From a virus, in IMG/VR virus record IMGVR_UViG_3300037847_007825, positions 7,177 through 31,737 of that record: a DNA stretch of 24,561 nt. One strand, written 5' to 3'. The translations under genes were made by a program, and so were the position numbers. Under the pieces are notes generated by a model, which ran no database searches, had not been told where the DNA came from, and saw nothing but the letters and a program-made list of their open reading frames with translations. Position 1 is the stretch's first letter. Each line of letters begins with the position of its first letter. Shown in pieces: positions 1-8,239 of the stretch.

Positions 1-423
1 CATATTTGGAATTAATCCAAGTGGTGAAACCAAAATAAAAATAGAAGGATCATGTTTTTTAAATAATTTTTCTAAATGATCTAAATCACAAGATAAATCT
101 TCTAAATTACAATCACACATAAAAGTATTATAACCTAAAAGCATAGGTGAACTTACATCTGTAGCCCAACTAAGAGATGGAACTATAATATTTAAATTTC
201 TTATTTTATTACTATATTTTAAAGCAGCTAAAGTAAGTAATATAGCTGATGAGCCCGAGTTAACAAAAACAGAATATTTAGTACCTATTTTTTTAGCCCA
301 CTTTTTTTCTAGTTCCCAAGTTAATTCACCCTTAGTTAGTCTTGGTATCTCGTCTTGAGATAACCAGTTAACTAAAGAATTTATATCTTTTTTATCTATT
401 GTGTCACTAACTAATTTTATCAT
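1..423 (-). CDS. DegT/DnrJ/EryC1/StrS-family aminotransferase, N-terminal part (runs off left edge)
   Basis: The first 141 codons of an open frame starting at ATG 423 stay open to base 1. The translation contains VFVNSGSSAILLTLAAL (about residues 52-68), the PLP-phosphate-binding region of DegT-type sugar aminotransferases, then a VPSLSWATD stretch (81-89) where the family has its 'P.(T/S)(F/W)xAT' segment. The catalytic lysine lies beyond the window. Enzymes of this family transfer an amino group to a 4-keto or 3-keto nucleotide sugar, or are dehydratase relatives. The start overlaps the end of the GDP-fucose synthase gene by 17 nt, so it is the next gene of the same operon. It differs in sequence from the other DegT homologue at 21254-22453, so the phage has two. 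The substrate cannot be assigned. Family call fairly sure; role inferred from context. Confidence 0.8.
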   Translation of the reverse strand, partial: MIKLVSDTIDKKDINSLVNWLSQDEIPRLTKGELTWELEKKWAKKIGTKYSVFVNSGSSAILLTLAALKYSNKIRNLNIIVPSLSWATDVSSPMLLGYNTFMCDCNLEDLSCDLDHLEKLFKKHDPSIFILVSPLGLIPNM

Positions 424-1294
424 AAACTTGTTTTATACCTGTTTTTAAATCAGTAAATTTAAAATCAGGAAATATATTTCTTAATTTTTTATTACTTACA
501 TCCTTTCTAAATTGTCCGTCCAATTCAGGTTTAGAATAAATAATATTATATTTTTTGTTGGTAACCTCTAAAGCCATTTCAGCCATTTCATTTATGGAAT
601 AATTGAAATCCGGAGCAACATTAAAACTTTCTGTAATATTATTATCTATAACCTTTTTTATTATTTTAGCTAAATCACCAGCATACATAAATTGTCTTAG
701 TGGTTTACCTGTACCTAATAAATGTAATGAATTATCTTGGCTTTTCCTAATTTTATTTAAAAGAGCTGTGATGAAATGCATTTTATTTTCATTATGTAAG
801 TTATCATAATCACCATAAAGATTACAAGGTATTAGATAATTATATTCTGTATTGAATTGTTTATTATAAGCATCAATTTGAACAGCTAAACAGCGTTTAG
901 CATAACCATAACTAAAATTAGACGGTGGTGGAGGACCTATAAATAAATCTTCTTCAGTCATTGGATAATTATCCACTACACTAGGGTAAATACAAGTACT
1001 TAAAATACCAATAAATCTTTTTACATTATACTCCTTACATACTTTAACTATATTAGTGTTAATTAAAACATTATCATCAAAATAATCAGCTGGGTATTTT
1101 AGGTTATCTTGAATACCTCCTACTTTAGCTGCTAAATGGACAACAACATCAGGTGTATAAGAAGAAATCATCCACCTAACTTTTTTTATATCTGTAAGAT
1201 CACAATCTTTACTACTTAAATAAAAAGCATCAGGTAATATTTCTTGTAAATGTTTACCTACTAATCCACTTCCTCCTGTAACTACTATTCTCAT
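407..1294 (-). CDS. fcl: GDP-L-fucose synthase (GDP-4-keto-6-deoxymannose epimerase/reductase)
   Basis: This is an extended short-chain dehydrogenase of 295 aa; the bacterial enzyme is about 310-320 aa. It has the NADP-binding GGSGLVG at residues 7-13, the S-T-C triplet at 99-101 (counterpart of the Ser/Cys pair used in epimerisation), YGYAK at 129-133 with the catalytic Tyr and Lys, NLYG, a His in MHFITALL, and GTGKPLRQFMYAGDLA, which is typical of GDP-fucose synthases. The enzyme converts GDP-4-keto-6-deoxy-D-mannose to GDP-L-fucose in the cytoplasm. The GDP-mannose 4,6-dehydratase that would supply the substrate is not in this window. The start overlaps the carbamoyltransferase stop as ATGA (4 nt), suggesting coupled translation. 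Its product is the donor needed by the two fucosyltransferase domains encoded two genes upstream. A different 4-keto sugar reductase is possible but less likely. Confidence 0.88.
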   Translation of the reverse strand: MRIVVTGGSGLVGKHLQEILPDAFYLSSKDCDLTDIKKVRWMISSYTPDVVVHLAAKVGGIQDNLKYPADYFDDNVLINTNIVKVCKEYNVKRFIGILSTCIYPSVVDNYPMTEEDLFIGPPPPSNFSYGYAKRCLAVQIDAYNKQFNTEYNYLIPCNLYGDYDNLHNENKMHFITALLNKIRKSQDNSLHLLGTGKPLRQFMYAGDLAKIIKKVIDNNITESFNVAPDFNYSINEMAEMALEVTNKKYNIIYSKPELDGQFRKDVSNKKLRNIFPDFKFTDLKTGIKQVYDKIS

Positions 1295-2844
1295 TTTGTA
1301 AATAAATAATTTTCTATTATTAAATAATCTAATTCCGTATTTTCTAAAACATAAATAGCATCCTCTATAGTTGTTAAAATTGGTCTGCCCTTAATATTAA
1401 AAGAGGTGTTTACAATAACTGGAATTTCATCTGATTTATCTAGTTCACTTAAAATATTATAGAAAGTACTATGTTGATCCTTAGTTACTGTTTGTAATCT
1501 TGCAGTACCATCTTCGTGAGTTATAGTTTTTAATTGTTGTTTATATTGTTCTTTAACTTTAGGAGCGTAACTCATAAATTCAGATTCATAGGCATCATCA
1601 AAAAATTTATCTTTATCTTCTAACCTACATACTGGTGCAAATGGTCTAAACCATTCCCTAAATTTTACTTTTGCATTTAAGGTATCTTTCATGTTAGGGA
1701 AAGAGGGATCACAAATAATACTTCTATTACCTAATGCCCTAGGACCTATTTCTGAACAACCTTCTACTAGACCAATAATTTTTCCTTTCTTTAGTAAATC
1801 TACTATTTCTTGAGTACCTATTTTATGAGCTTGATATTTATCCTTATAGTATTCAAATTTATCTCTATCTAATAAATCAAATCCACTATAAACATTAACA
1901 TCTACATTAGGTTTATGAACTAAATATTGACCTAAAGATAAACCACAATCATTTGGATTAGGGGGTATATATAAGTTTTTATTTTTTTTATCTAATAATT
2001 TTTTAAATCTTTGATTAAATAAAACATTTAAAGCACAACCCCCAACTAAAATAAAATTATCATATTCATCAATATAATCTTTTAAAATTTCCAATACATA
2101 TTGCTCAAAAACAAATTGAGAAGTAGCAGCTAAATCATAACTTAATTGTCCTTTTAAAGAATTAAAACTTAAATCTAAACCAGTAACATTACCTAAAATA
2201 TCCAGTGATGAATGGGGACCATTATAATAGTTAGCCATAAACTCTAACCATTCATTTCTAATATTACCATATGCACATAAACCCATGACTTTACCTGCAT
2301 AAACTAATGAATCTTCATTTGAATCAGGACCCGGTTTAATTTCTGATATTGGGCACCCAATTTTACCATAGGCCGTACCTAAATTAATAGAAGGTACAGT
2401 TAATGGAATAATAGATTTATCTCCCTTAAATATTTTAGTAAATGATACTTCATTATAATCCTTTCCTCCTCCATCAATGGATAAAATTAAAGCTTTATTA
2501 AATCCCGAAAGATAATAACCACTAGCTGCATGGGCTAAATGGTGTCCACAAAGCTCAAATTTAGCATTTGGGAAATATTCTGTTAGGAGTTGTTGATCTA
2601 AACTAGATAATTCATTATATACTATTTTTTTTACTTCATAATTAATTTGAGATTTTATATAAGACAAAAATTTTCTTCTGTCTTTATCATTTGACCCCAA
2701 AGCTCTACCATCAAATCTTTCAGAAAACATAGCATATCTATTTCTAACAAACCTTTCATATTCTAATACTTTTACTTTATTATTAGAATCAAGAAATGTT
2801 ACTGATGCATCATGTGAACCGTATATGCTTAATATATTACTCAT
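1291..2844 (-). CDS. NodU/CmcH/TobZ-family O-carbamoyltransferase
   Basis: This 517-aa protein has both parts of the NodU family, which usually runs somewhat longer. The N-terminal Kae1-like domain starts with a GSHDAS motif (residues 9-14), has the metal-binding-type CGHHLAHA (99-106; H101, H102, H105) and a LSIDGGG phosphate loop (121-127). The C-terminal half carries GPRALGNRSI, FREWFRPFAPV and IVNTSFN. These enzymes use carbamoyl phosphate and ATP to carbamoylate a hydroxyl, usually on a sugar; NodU acts on Nod factors. Its stop overlaps the next start by 4 nt, and its own start overlaps the upstream fusion glycosyltransferase by 8 nt. Context points to decoration of the glycan built by this operon. 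Carbamoylation of a modified nucleobase in phage DNA is an alternative I cannot exclude. Family call strong, acceptor unknown. Confidence 0.87.
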   Translation of the reverse strand: MSNILSIYGSHDASVTFLDSNNKVKVLEYERFVRNRYAMFSERFDGRALGSNDKDRRKFLSYIKSQINYEVKKIVYNELSSLDQQLLTEYFPNAKFELCGHHLAHAASGYYLSGFNKALILSIDGGGKDYNEVSFTKIFKGDKSIIPLTVPSINLGTAYGKIGCPISEIKPGPDSNEDSLVYAGKVMGLCAYGNIRNEWLEFMANYYNGPHSSLDILGNVTGLDLSFNSLKGQLSYDLAATSQFVFEQYVLEILKDYIDEYDNFILVGGCALNVLFNQRFKKLLDKKNKNLYIPPNPNDCGLSLGQYLVHKPNVDVNVYSGFDLLDRDKFEYYKDKYQAHKIGTQEIVDLLKKGKIIGLVEGCSEIGPRALGNRSIICDPSFPNMKDTLNAKVKFREWFRPFAPVCRLEDKDKFFDDAYESEFMSYAPKVKEQYKQQLKTITHEDGTARLQTVTKDQHSTFYNILSELDKSDEIPVIVNTSFNIKGRPILTTIEDAIYVLENTELDYLIIENYLFTK

Positions 2845-5233
2845 TTATTATATTTTTATAAATCCAATCTTCTGTTACGTTATATTCTTTACTTTTTTCT
2901 AAATTATCTTTTATAGCATCCATTTTAGAATTATATAATTTATTATTTAAAGTAGGTAATATATCATTTAATTCATCTAATGTATTAAAAGTAATAATAC
3001 CATCCAAATTAAAATAGTTATCTAAATTTGGACAACCCCAATAAATTGGTATAGTTCCTACTGCTAAACAATCAATTAATTTTTCAGTAAAATAATTATC
3101 CGTTTTTGAATTTTCAATTACAATAGAGTATCTGTAATCCAATAAAGAATCTTCTTTAAAATCAATAGGATTAGAAGTACCTCTGCCAAATAAATCTACT
3201 TCATGTACATTATTAGCTACATTATGTCTTAATTGATGACCCTCAAGTGTATTTTTATCTGAGTAAATCATAGAAATGTTTTTTGATTTATCACTAATTC
3301 TAAAATTAGAATCTTTAATCCAGCATCCCCCAAAAGGTACTAATTTTGTTCTAGTAGGGTATTTATTTAAAAGTTCTTTATCATGAGTAAGAATAAATTC
3401 AAAATCGTCCATATAATCTTCAAATTGCTCATAACGTAGTGGGTAAACTTCTCTAGTTTCCATTAGCCAACCTATTTTTCTATCTGACGAAGTATTTTTA
3501 GCCGTTCCATTAGTTAGATATTCATCTGTAAATAAAGTAATACCTTGATATTCATTATTATCTCTTACAAACTTAACATATTTAGATATTTTATCATGTA
3601 CCGTAGAATATCTTCCATTAGGTTTTACTAAATGTCTACAAGCATTATCAAATAAATTTATTTCAATTTGGGGAACATTTTCTGTTAAACAGATCCAATC
3701 AGTAGGAAATAAATCTTGGGTTGAAAAATCCTTATAAACAGGACCAAACCATTTATCTGGGTAGATTACTTTTTTATTCTTATTTGGGTTAAGGTAACCT
3801 GCCCACCAACTAAATGTTGAATTAGCAATTACATTATGTTCACATTCAATCATCATATACAAATCTTCATAATCATTCTCATTTTGTATAAACTCAAATT
3901 GGTCACCTTTAAAATTTTCTTTACACCATTCTAAATCATCACTAAAAACTAAAAATTTATATCCTTTAAAATAATCAATAGCATTATTATAATAATCAAT
4001 ACTTAAATTATGGTGAAATTGAGATAAATTAATATAATCACCTCTTCTAACATGTAATGAAACATAACCAGCTCTTTGTTTATAACTAGAGGGTAGGAAT
4101 AATTTTGAAATATAATCTTTACAATTATCAAAGTATTTATAAGATTGATAATATCCAAATAATTGTACATCACTATTAGGAATTATTACATCTGGTTTAT
4201 AAGTAAAATTACTAACTTCTGTGTTTACTTTAGCTGCACCGGTTAAATCAATTTCTAGAAACTTAATATTTTTAAATAAATTATCTTTATATGTAATAGG
4301 AGGTTTATGTAAAGTTCCTATATGAGAATAATCAGTTACTATTTCAAAATTTCGTTTTTGAGTTAACCCAGCCGCCGCTGCAATTTGGAACATCATATTA
4401 CCTAATCCCCCAGCTAATATAGGTTGAATTTTTCTTATGGGGTCAGTAGAATATAGTGTTTTATAAGGTTCCTTAGCTCTAATTTCTGCCTCTTGTCCTT
4501 CGGGGTTTTCTATATCTTTGTTTTGTCTTTCTAAACCTCTTTTTACTATTTCAGGATCCTCATTATAAACATAAGTTGGGAAGTTTAATACACCAATTTT
4601 TTCTTTTGGACACATTTCTAAACAGAAAAAGGAAACAGCTAAATCCTCGGCATTATAATAATATTCACCTGTTTTACTCCAAATTAAATCTTCTTTTTTA
4701 ATTTTATTATATAAAAACCATCTAAAACTTCTTAAATGACTAGCTCTCCAAATATCTTTTCTATATAATTTTTTACTATGAACTTCTTCACTATAAACTG
4801 AATTTTGTGGGTGGGCCAATTTGCCAGAAGGATAACAATACATACCCCCATAAGTCATCCAACAATCAGTAGAATTATAATATTCATTTAACCTTTCAAA
4901 TACATTTTCATCATATAACCAATCATCACCATCAACAAATAAAATAATATCATCTTCATTATCCATAAAATTAATTATATGGTCTTCATTTGGGTTTACA
5001 TTATATCCTCTCTGTTTATTATTCTTCCAATTAAGCAAAGTCCAATTATCTAATTTATAGTCATTTATTATCTTTTGAATAATATTAGGCGTATTATCTG
5101 TAGATGCATCATTAATATATAACACCTCATAATTAGTATAAGTTTGTTTAAGTATACTAGCTACATTAGCTTCTACCCATTTTTCATTATTATATGAAGG
5201 AATTACTACTTTAAATTTATTTTTTCTTTCCAT
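2837..5233 (-). CDS. Three-domain glycosyltransferase: GT2 + GT11 (alpha-1,2-fucosyltransferase-like) + GT10 (alpha-1,3-fucosyltransferase-like)
   Basis: One uninterrupted 798-codon frame encodes three glycosyltransferase domains. Residues 1-230 are a GT2 domain: VVIPSYNNEKWV near the start, NDASTDNT at 41-48 and the metal-binding VDGDD at 100-104. Residues about 270-515 are GT11-like: GGLGNMMFQ (275-283), HVRRGDY (394-400, the GDP-fucose-binding motif of alpha-1,2/1,6-fucosyltransferases) and NSTFSWWAGYL (471-481). Residues about 525-795 are GT10-like: VPFGGCW (632-638), then the signature YSIVIENSKTDNYFTEK (702-718) and GTIPIYWG (726-733). Each domain is near full length with its own motifs intact, so all three could be active. 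GDP-fucose synthase lies two genes downstream. The gene overlaps its upstream neighbour by 28 nt. Exact linkages and acceptors are inferred from family names only. Confidence 0.88.
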   Translation of the reverse strand: MERKNKFKVVIPSYNNEKWVEANVASILKQTYTNYEVLYINDASTDNTPNIIQKIINDYKLDNWTLLNWKNNKQRGYNVNPNEDHIINFMDNEDDIILFVDGDDWLYDENVFERLNEYYNSTDCWMTYGGMYCYPSGKLAHPQNSVYSEEVHSKKLYRKDIWRASHLRSFRWFLYNKIKKEDLIWSKTGEYYYNAEDLAVSFFCLEMCPKEKIGVLNFPTYVYNEDPEIVKRGLERQNKDIENPEGQEAEIRAKEPYKTLYSTDPIRKIQPILAGGLGNMMFQIAAAAGLTQKRNFEIVTDYSHIGTLHKPPITYKDNLFKNIKFLEIDLTGAAKVNTEVSNFTYKPDVIIPNSDVQLFGYYQSYKYFDNCKDYISKLFLPSSYKQRAGYVSLHVRRGDYINLSQFHHNLSIDYYNNAIDYFKGYKFLVFSDDLEWCKENFKGDQFEFIQNENDYEDLYMMIECEHNVIANSTFSWWAGYLNPNKNKKVIYPDKWFGPVYKDFSTQDLFPTDWICLTENVPQIEINLFDNACRHLVKPNGRYSTVHDKISKYVKFVRDNNEYQGITLFTDEYLTNGTAKNTSSDRKIGWLMETREVYPLRYEQFEDYMDDFEFILTHDKELLNKYPTRTKLVPFGGCWIKDSNFRISDKSKNISMIYSDKNTLEGHQLRHNVANNVHEVDLFGRGTSNPIDFKEDSLLDYRYSIVIENSKTDNYFTEKLIDCLAVGTIPIYWGCPNLDNYFNLDGIITFNTLDELNDILPTLNNKLYNSKMDAIKDNLEKSKEYNVTEDWIYKNIINE

Positions 5234-6183
5234 ACTTTTATATCATAGTGTTCTCTATATAGTTTTTTAGATTGATTACTACATTTATTATAAAAATCTT
5301 TGTCGCTTTTAAGTCTATAAGCTAATTGTCTAGCCTTTTCTACATCATCCACTGCTACTGATAATTCAGGGTGACAATACCTTTGAGTGTCTACTTTTAT
5401 ATTACCAATACAAGGAATGCCAAAATAAGCACAATTCAAACTAAAAGTACCAGCAGCAACAGTAGGCATTAAATGTACAGCGTATTTGAACGTAGATAAC
5501 ACACTCATCCAACCCGCCCATGGTAGTCGTTGAAGATGATTTAAATCAGGGATTTTAGATTCATTAGGTCTTTTAGCATGAGAATCCTGAGTCCACTTTG
5601 CAACTCCAAAAACATCTGCAACAACATAACTTTGAAAACCACCATACCATCTTGCAAAATTACCTCCTATAATTACTTTTTCTTCTACTACAGGGGTAAT
5701 ATGTTTAATTAATTCTTCTATAAGTAAGGTACTAATAACATTTACTTTTTTTTCGGGAAATAAACCTTTATAAAATCTAGTATCTATTTCATTATGCGCA
5801 AATATACTATCACATTTAGATAAAAAATTATAAAAATTGAACTGATCAAATATTTCATAATCATTAAAAAACCATGAAGGACCCTCTTGAATATAGTGAA
5901 TTTTTTTATTATTATTTTTAAGGGTATCAATAAAATTAGACTGTAATAAATTAGAGGCCGGGTTAGGTTTTTCAGATAATTTTACACCTACTGCATTTAA
6001 AAATGTTTCACCTTTTGGGAATATAATAAATACATGGTCTTGATTTTTAACATTTTGATAATCAAAAAGAGTATGATGATTTGCCTCTAAGGCATACATC
6101 CAAGCAAACTCCGTTCTCATATTAGGATGATTTAAAGGTACTTTACCTTCAAACCCCATTTCAGTTAAAAATGTTATATTCAT
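5206..6183 (-). CDS. Putative GT-B-fold glycosyltransferase
   Basis: A 325-aa protein without a clean diagnostic motif. The C-terminal half looks like the donor-binding lobe of a GT-B enzyme: a VIIGGNFARWYGG strand-loop (about 171-183), a segment LMPTVAAGTF followed by NCAYFGIPCIGN, which resembles the 'A.E.G.P.I.' part of GT4-type enzymes without the usual EX7E pair, and an ending QLAYRLKSDKDFYNKCSNQSKKLYREHYD typical of the closing helices of such proteins. There are no membrane segments or signal peptide. It starts at ATG 6183, just after the stop of a 46-aa ORF, and its stop (TAG followed directly by TAA) overlaps the triple glycosyltransferase. Its position among sugar genes supports a glycan role. 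It could be a degenerate, non-catalytic partner. Family uncertain. Confidence 0.55.
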   Translation of the reverse strand: MNITFLTEMGFEGKVPLNHPNMRTEFAWMYALEANHHTLFDYQNVKNQDHVFIIFPKGETFLNAVGVKLSEKPNPASNLLQSNFIDTLKNNNKKIHYIQEGPSWFFNDYEIFDQFNFYNFLSKCDSIFAHNEIDTRFYKGLFPEKKVNVISTLLIEELIKHITPVVEEKVIIGGNFARWYGGFQSYVVADVFGVAKWTQDSHAKRPNESKIPDLNHLQRLPWAGWMSVLSTFKYAVHLMPTVAAGTFSLNCAYFGIPCIGNIKVDTQRYCHPELSVAVDDVEKARQLAYRLKSDKDFYNKCSNQSKKLYREHYDIKVWKEKINLK

Positions 6184-6324
6184 TTATATGTTTCTAAAAC
6201 GTCTTTTATCAGACCATTGTACTTTACTACTCTTACCTAAATAAGCTAATTTACTAACTCTTTGATTTAGATTATTTCTATCAGTATTAAGTTGGGTATT
6301 ACCATTATTTTGATTATCCGCCAT
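6184..6324 (-). CDS. Small hypothetical protein, 46 aa, Asn/Gln-rich N-terminus and basic C-terminus
   Basis: ATG at 6324 opens a 46-codon frame ending in TAA at 6184-6186, directly before the ATG of the next gene at 6183. The ATG follows the GT2 stop with one base between, so it fits exactly into what would otherwise be a 142-bp hole in an operon that otherwise has almost no gaps. The first half is rich in Asn, Gln and Thr. The second half holds KLAYLGK and ends in a basic stretch, SDKRRFRN. I do not recognise a family. The exact head-to-tail fit is the main argument that it is translated; the alternative is a remnant of a longer gene. No Shine-Dalgarno sequence is visible, as for most genes here. 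Confidence 0.5.
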   Translation of the reverse strand: MADNQNNGNTQLNTDRNNLNQRVSKLAYLGKSSKVQWSDKRRFRNI

Positions 6325-6325
6325 T

Positions 6326-6949
6326 TTAAAGTGTATTATAATAATTATTTTGTTTTTCTTGTTTATCTATAGTTTTATGATGATATAAAGCTAAATCCTC
6401 CATAGGAGGTAGGGCTGTAAATATTTTATGTCCCTCTAATTTTTCATGAACTTTATTTTTCCATTTAATTTCTGGTTTGTTTTTCCAAATACGCCATTGA
6501 TAATCAGGCCAATTAACCCAACTTCTTTCATTTAACTTCCAACCCCATTTTTGAACATGATCTTCAGTTAACCCTTCTACTGTGTTTACTCTTGGAACTA
6601 GATATACTTCACTAGATGGATTTGATTCTAAAATTTTAGGTAAACTTTTTATTAGTAGTCTATTTGGAACCTCATCTGCATCTATTTGAAATATATAATC
6701 ACCAGAACATAGATCAGTTAGTTTATTTTTCCAATCTGCAAAATGATTATGAAAATCACCTTTATGCCACATAAACTGACCATTAACAGAATGACTTCTT
6801 AAAAACTCCTCAATTCCTTCATCACCATTTTTATGATCATAAAGAATAATAATTTCATCTTCTGTTCTTTTATGATCTAATAAAAATAGAACTAATTTTT
6901 GTATCTCAACAAATTCATTACAAACTGTAATTGCATAACTTATTTTCAT
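6326..6949 (-). CDS. GT2-family glycosyltransferase (GT-A fold)
   Basis: A 207-aa protein that begins with YAITVCNE (residues 5-12), the nucleotide-sugar-binding strand of GT2 enzymes. It has the metal-binding D-A-D within FQIDADEVP at 87-95. A later WKNKVHEKLEG segment and a histidine pair near the C-terminus resemble short GT2 proteins often annotated 'glycosyltransferase family 2' beside polysaccharide genes. It is shorter than typical GT2 enzymes of 250-300 aa and has no membrane segment, so it is probably soluble and cytoplasmic. Its start overlaps the epimerase stop as ATGA. Donor and acceptor unknown. Confidence 0.78.
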   Translation of the reverse strand: MKISYAITVCNEFVEIQKLVLFLLDHKRTEDEIIILYDHKNGDEGIEEFLRSHSVNGQFMWHKGDFHNHFADWKNKLTDLCSGDYIFQIDADEVPNRLLIKSLPKILESNPSSEVYLVPRVNTVEGLTEDHVQKWGWKLNERSWVNWPDYQWRIWKNKPEIKWKNKVHEKLEGHKIFTALPPMEDLALYHHKTIDKQEKQNNYYNTL

Positions 6950-7794
6950 AAACTTTGTATATATTCTTCTAATCTATCTTTTGGTTCCCAATTTAGTAAA
7001 TCTAATGCATCGTCTCTTTCTCTTAAAGTAACTCTATAGTTTCCTTTTTGATCTGGAATGTAAACACAATCAACATTGAATTTATCTTTAAACATCTGGT
7101 AGACTTCATTAATAGAATGGTTATTACCAGTACCTAATTCCCACGCATCATCTTGTTTATGATTAGTATTACTAATTTTAATCAACCCATCTACTATGTC
7201 ATCAACATGAGTAAAATCTCTTCTTTGTTCTCCATCTCCAACAATAGTAATTGGTTGGTTATCTCTAACTTGCTTTCTCCATATACCAATTACAGCAGCC
7301 CAATCACCATCTACAACTTCATAAGGACCATAAACATTATAAAAACGAGCAATTTCAATATCCATATCATAAGTAAGTTTATACATTTTACAAATCTCTT
7401 CACCTAAATACTTACAAGTAGAATATGGTGACTGATACGGATTATGCCATTTAGAAGATGAACCAGCATATACTATTTTTGCTCTAATTGTTCTAGCAAA
7501 TTCACAAACTCTTTGTGTACCAATAGTATTAACGTCAAATGTTCTTGTTGGATTAGTAAATGAAGGTTGAATTCTAGATAATCCTGCTAAGTGATAAATT
7601 AATTCAAATTTTTGATCAGTTAATTCCATCACATCACAAACATCACCTGTCATATACTCACAACCATCAACATGGTTACTACGGGTTCCAACTGAGTAAT
7701 TATCCAAAGAAGAAACCTCATGTCCCTCCTTAATTAATCTTTTAATTAAATTAGTTCCTATAAACCCTGCTCCTCCTGTAACTAGTATTTTCAT
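6946..7794 (-). CDS. NAD(P)-dependent NDP-sugar epimerase/dehydratase (extended SDR)
   Basis: A 282-aa extended short-chain dehydrogenase. Evidence: the GGAGFIG dinucleotide loop at 7-13, YHLAG at 67-71, a Ser-rich YAGSSS strand at 109-114, the catalytic Y-S-T-C-K at 124-128, ARFYNVYGP, and the substrate-binding region VGDGEQRRDFTHVDD. This pattern is that of UDP-glucose 4-epimerases, UDP-glucuronate decarboxylases and NDP-hexose dehydratases. The protein is shorter than GDP-mannose 4,6-dehydratase (about 345-370 aa) and lacks its look, so I would not use it to fill that gap in the fucose route. One base separates it from the zinc-ribbon gene upstream. Substrate unresolved. Confidence 0.82.
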   Translation of the reverse strand: MKILVTGGAGFIGTNLIKRLIKEGHEVSSLDNYSVGTRSNHVDGCEYMTGDVCDVMELTDQKFELIYHLAGLSRIQPSFTNPTRTFDVNTIGTQRVCEFARTIRAKIVYAGSSSKWHNPYQSPYSTCKYLGEEICKMYKLTYDMDIEIARFYNVYGPYEVVDGDWAAVIGIWRKQVRDNQPITIVGDGEQRRDFTHVDDIVDGLIKISNTNHKQDDAWELGTGNNHSINEVYQMFKDKFNVDCVYIPDQKGNYRVTLRERDDALDLLNWEPKDRLEEYIQSL

Positions 7795-7795
7795 A

Positions 7796-8239
7796 TTATT
7801 CTGGTATTACTCCAATATAAGACAATGCTTCCATGAAATCTTTTTCCATAAAATATTTTACTGTACTCATATCAGATTTATATTTTTCTCCTTTATATTT
7901 TTCTTTTTCTTCTTCTGGCACTAAAATTGATTTTACAGCACCCCATCTCCAATTACCTCTTCCATTTCCAGTAGCAAATATCATACCCTTATCTTTAACG
8001 TTAATATGAGATGGCATCCAAATTTTACCATTATCTTCTTCCTCATCCATTAATACTTTATAAAGTTCAGGTAATAATTCCCACTGTTGATTAAAAAATT
8101 CGCTTCCTTTTTTCATTAAAGAATTAGATTGAAAACCACAACCATAACATAATTCTATAGAAATATCTTTACTAATTTCCTGTCTATAACAAGCATCTGA
8201 TCCACATCGGGTACATTCTTTTAATTCATCAAAATTCAT
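7796..8239 (-). CDS. Hypothetical zinc-ribbon protein
   Basis: A 147-aa protein with an N-terminal zinc-ribbon-like cysteine set: C9-x2-C12, C17, then C31-x2-C34. The rest is hydrophilic and acidic or basic with no other motif I recognise; it includes ATGNGRGNWRWGAV and a KEKYKGEKYKSDM stretch. Proteins of this look are common as unnamed genes in marine T4-like phages, to my recollection. It sits between a GT4 gene (1-nt overlap, TAATG) and the epimerase gene, so it is cotranscribed with glycan genes. No function can be assigned. Confidence 0.72.
   Translation of the reverse strand: MNFDELKECTRCGSDACYRQEISKDISIELCYGCGFQSNSLMKKGSEFFNQQWELLPELYKVLMDEEEDNGKIWMPSHINVKDKGMIFATGNGRGNWRWGAVKSILVPEEEKEKYKGEKYKSDMSTVKYFMEKDFMEALSYIGVIPE

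Noticed and set aside
6946-7794. Epimerase as the missing GDP-mannose 4,6-dehydratase
   Set aside because: At 282 aa it is too short, and its motifs fit the general UDP-sugar epimerase/decarboxylase group; I therefore leave the fucose pathway incomplete.
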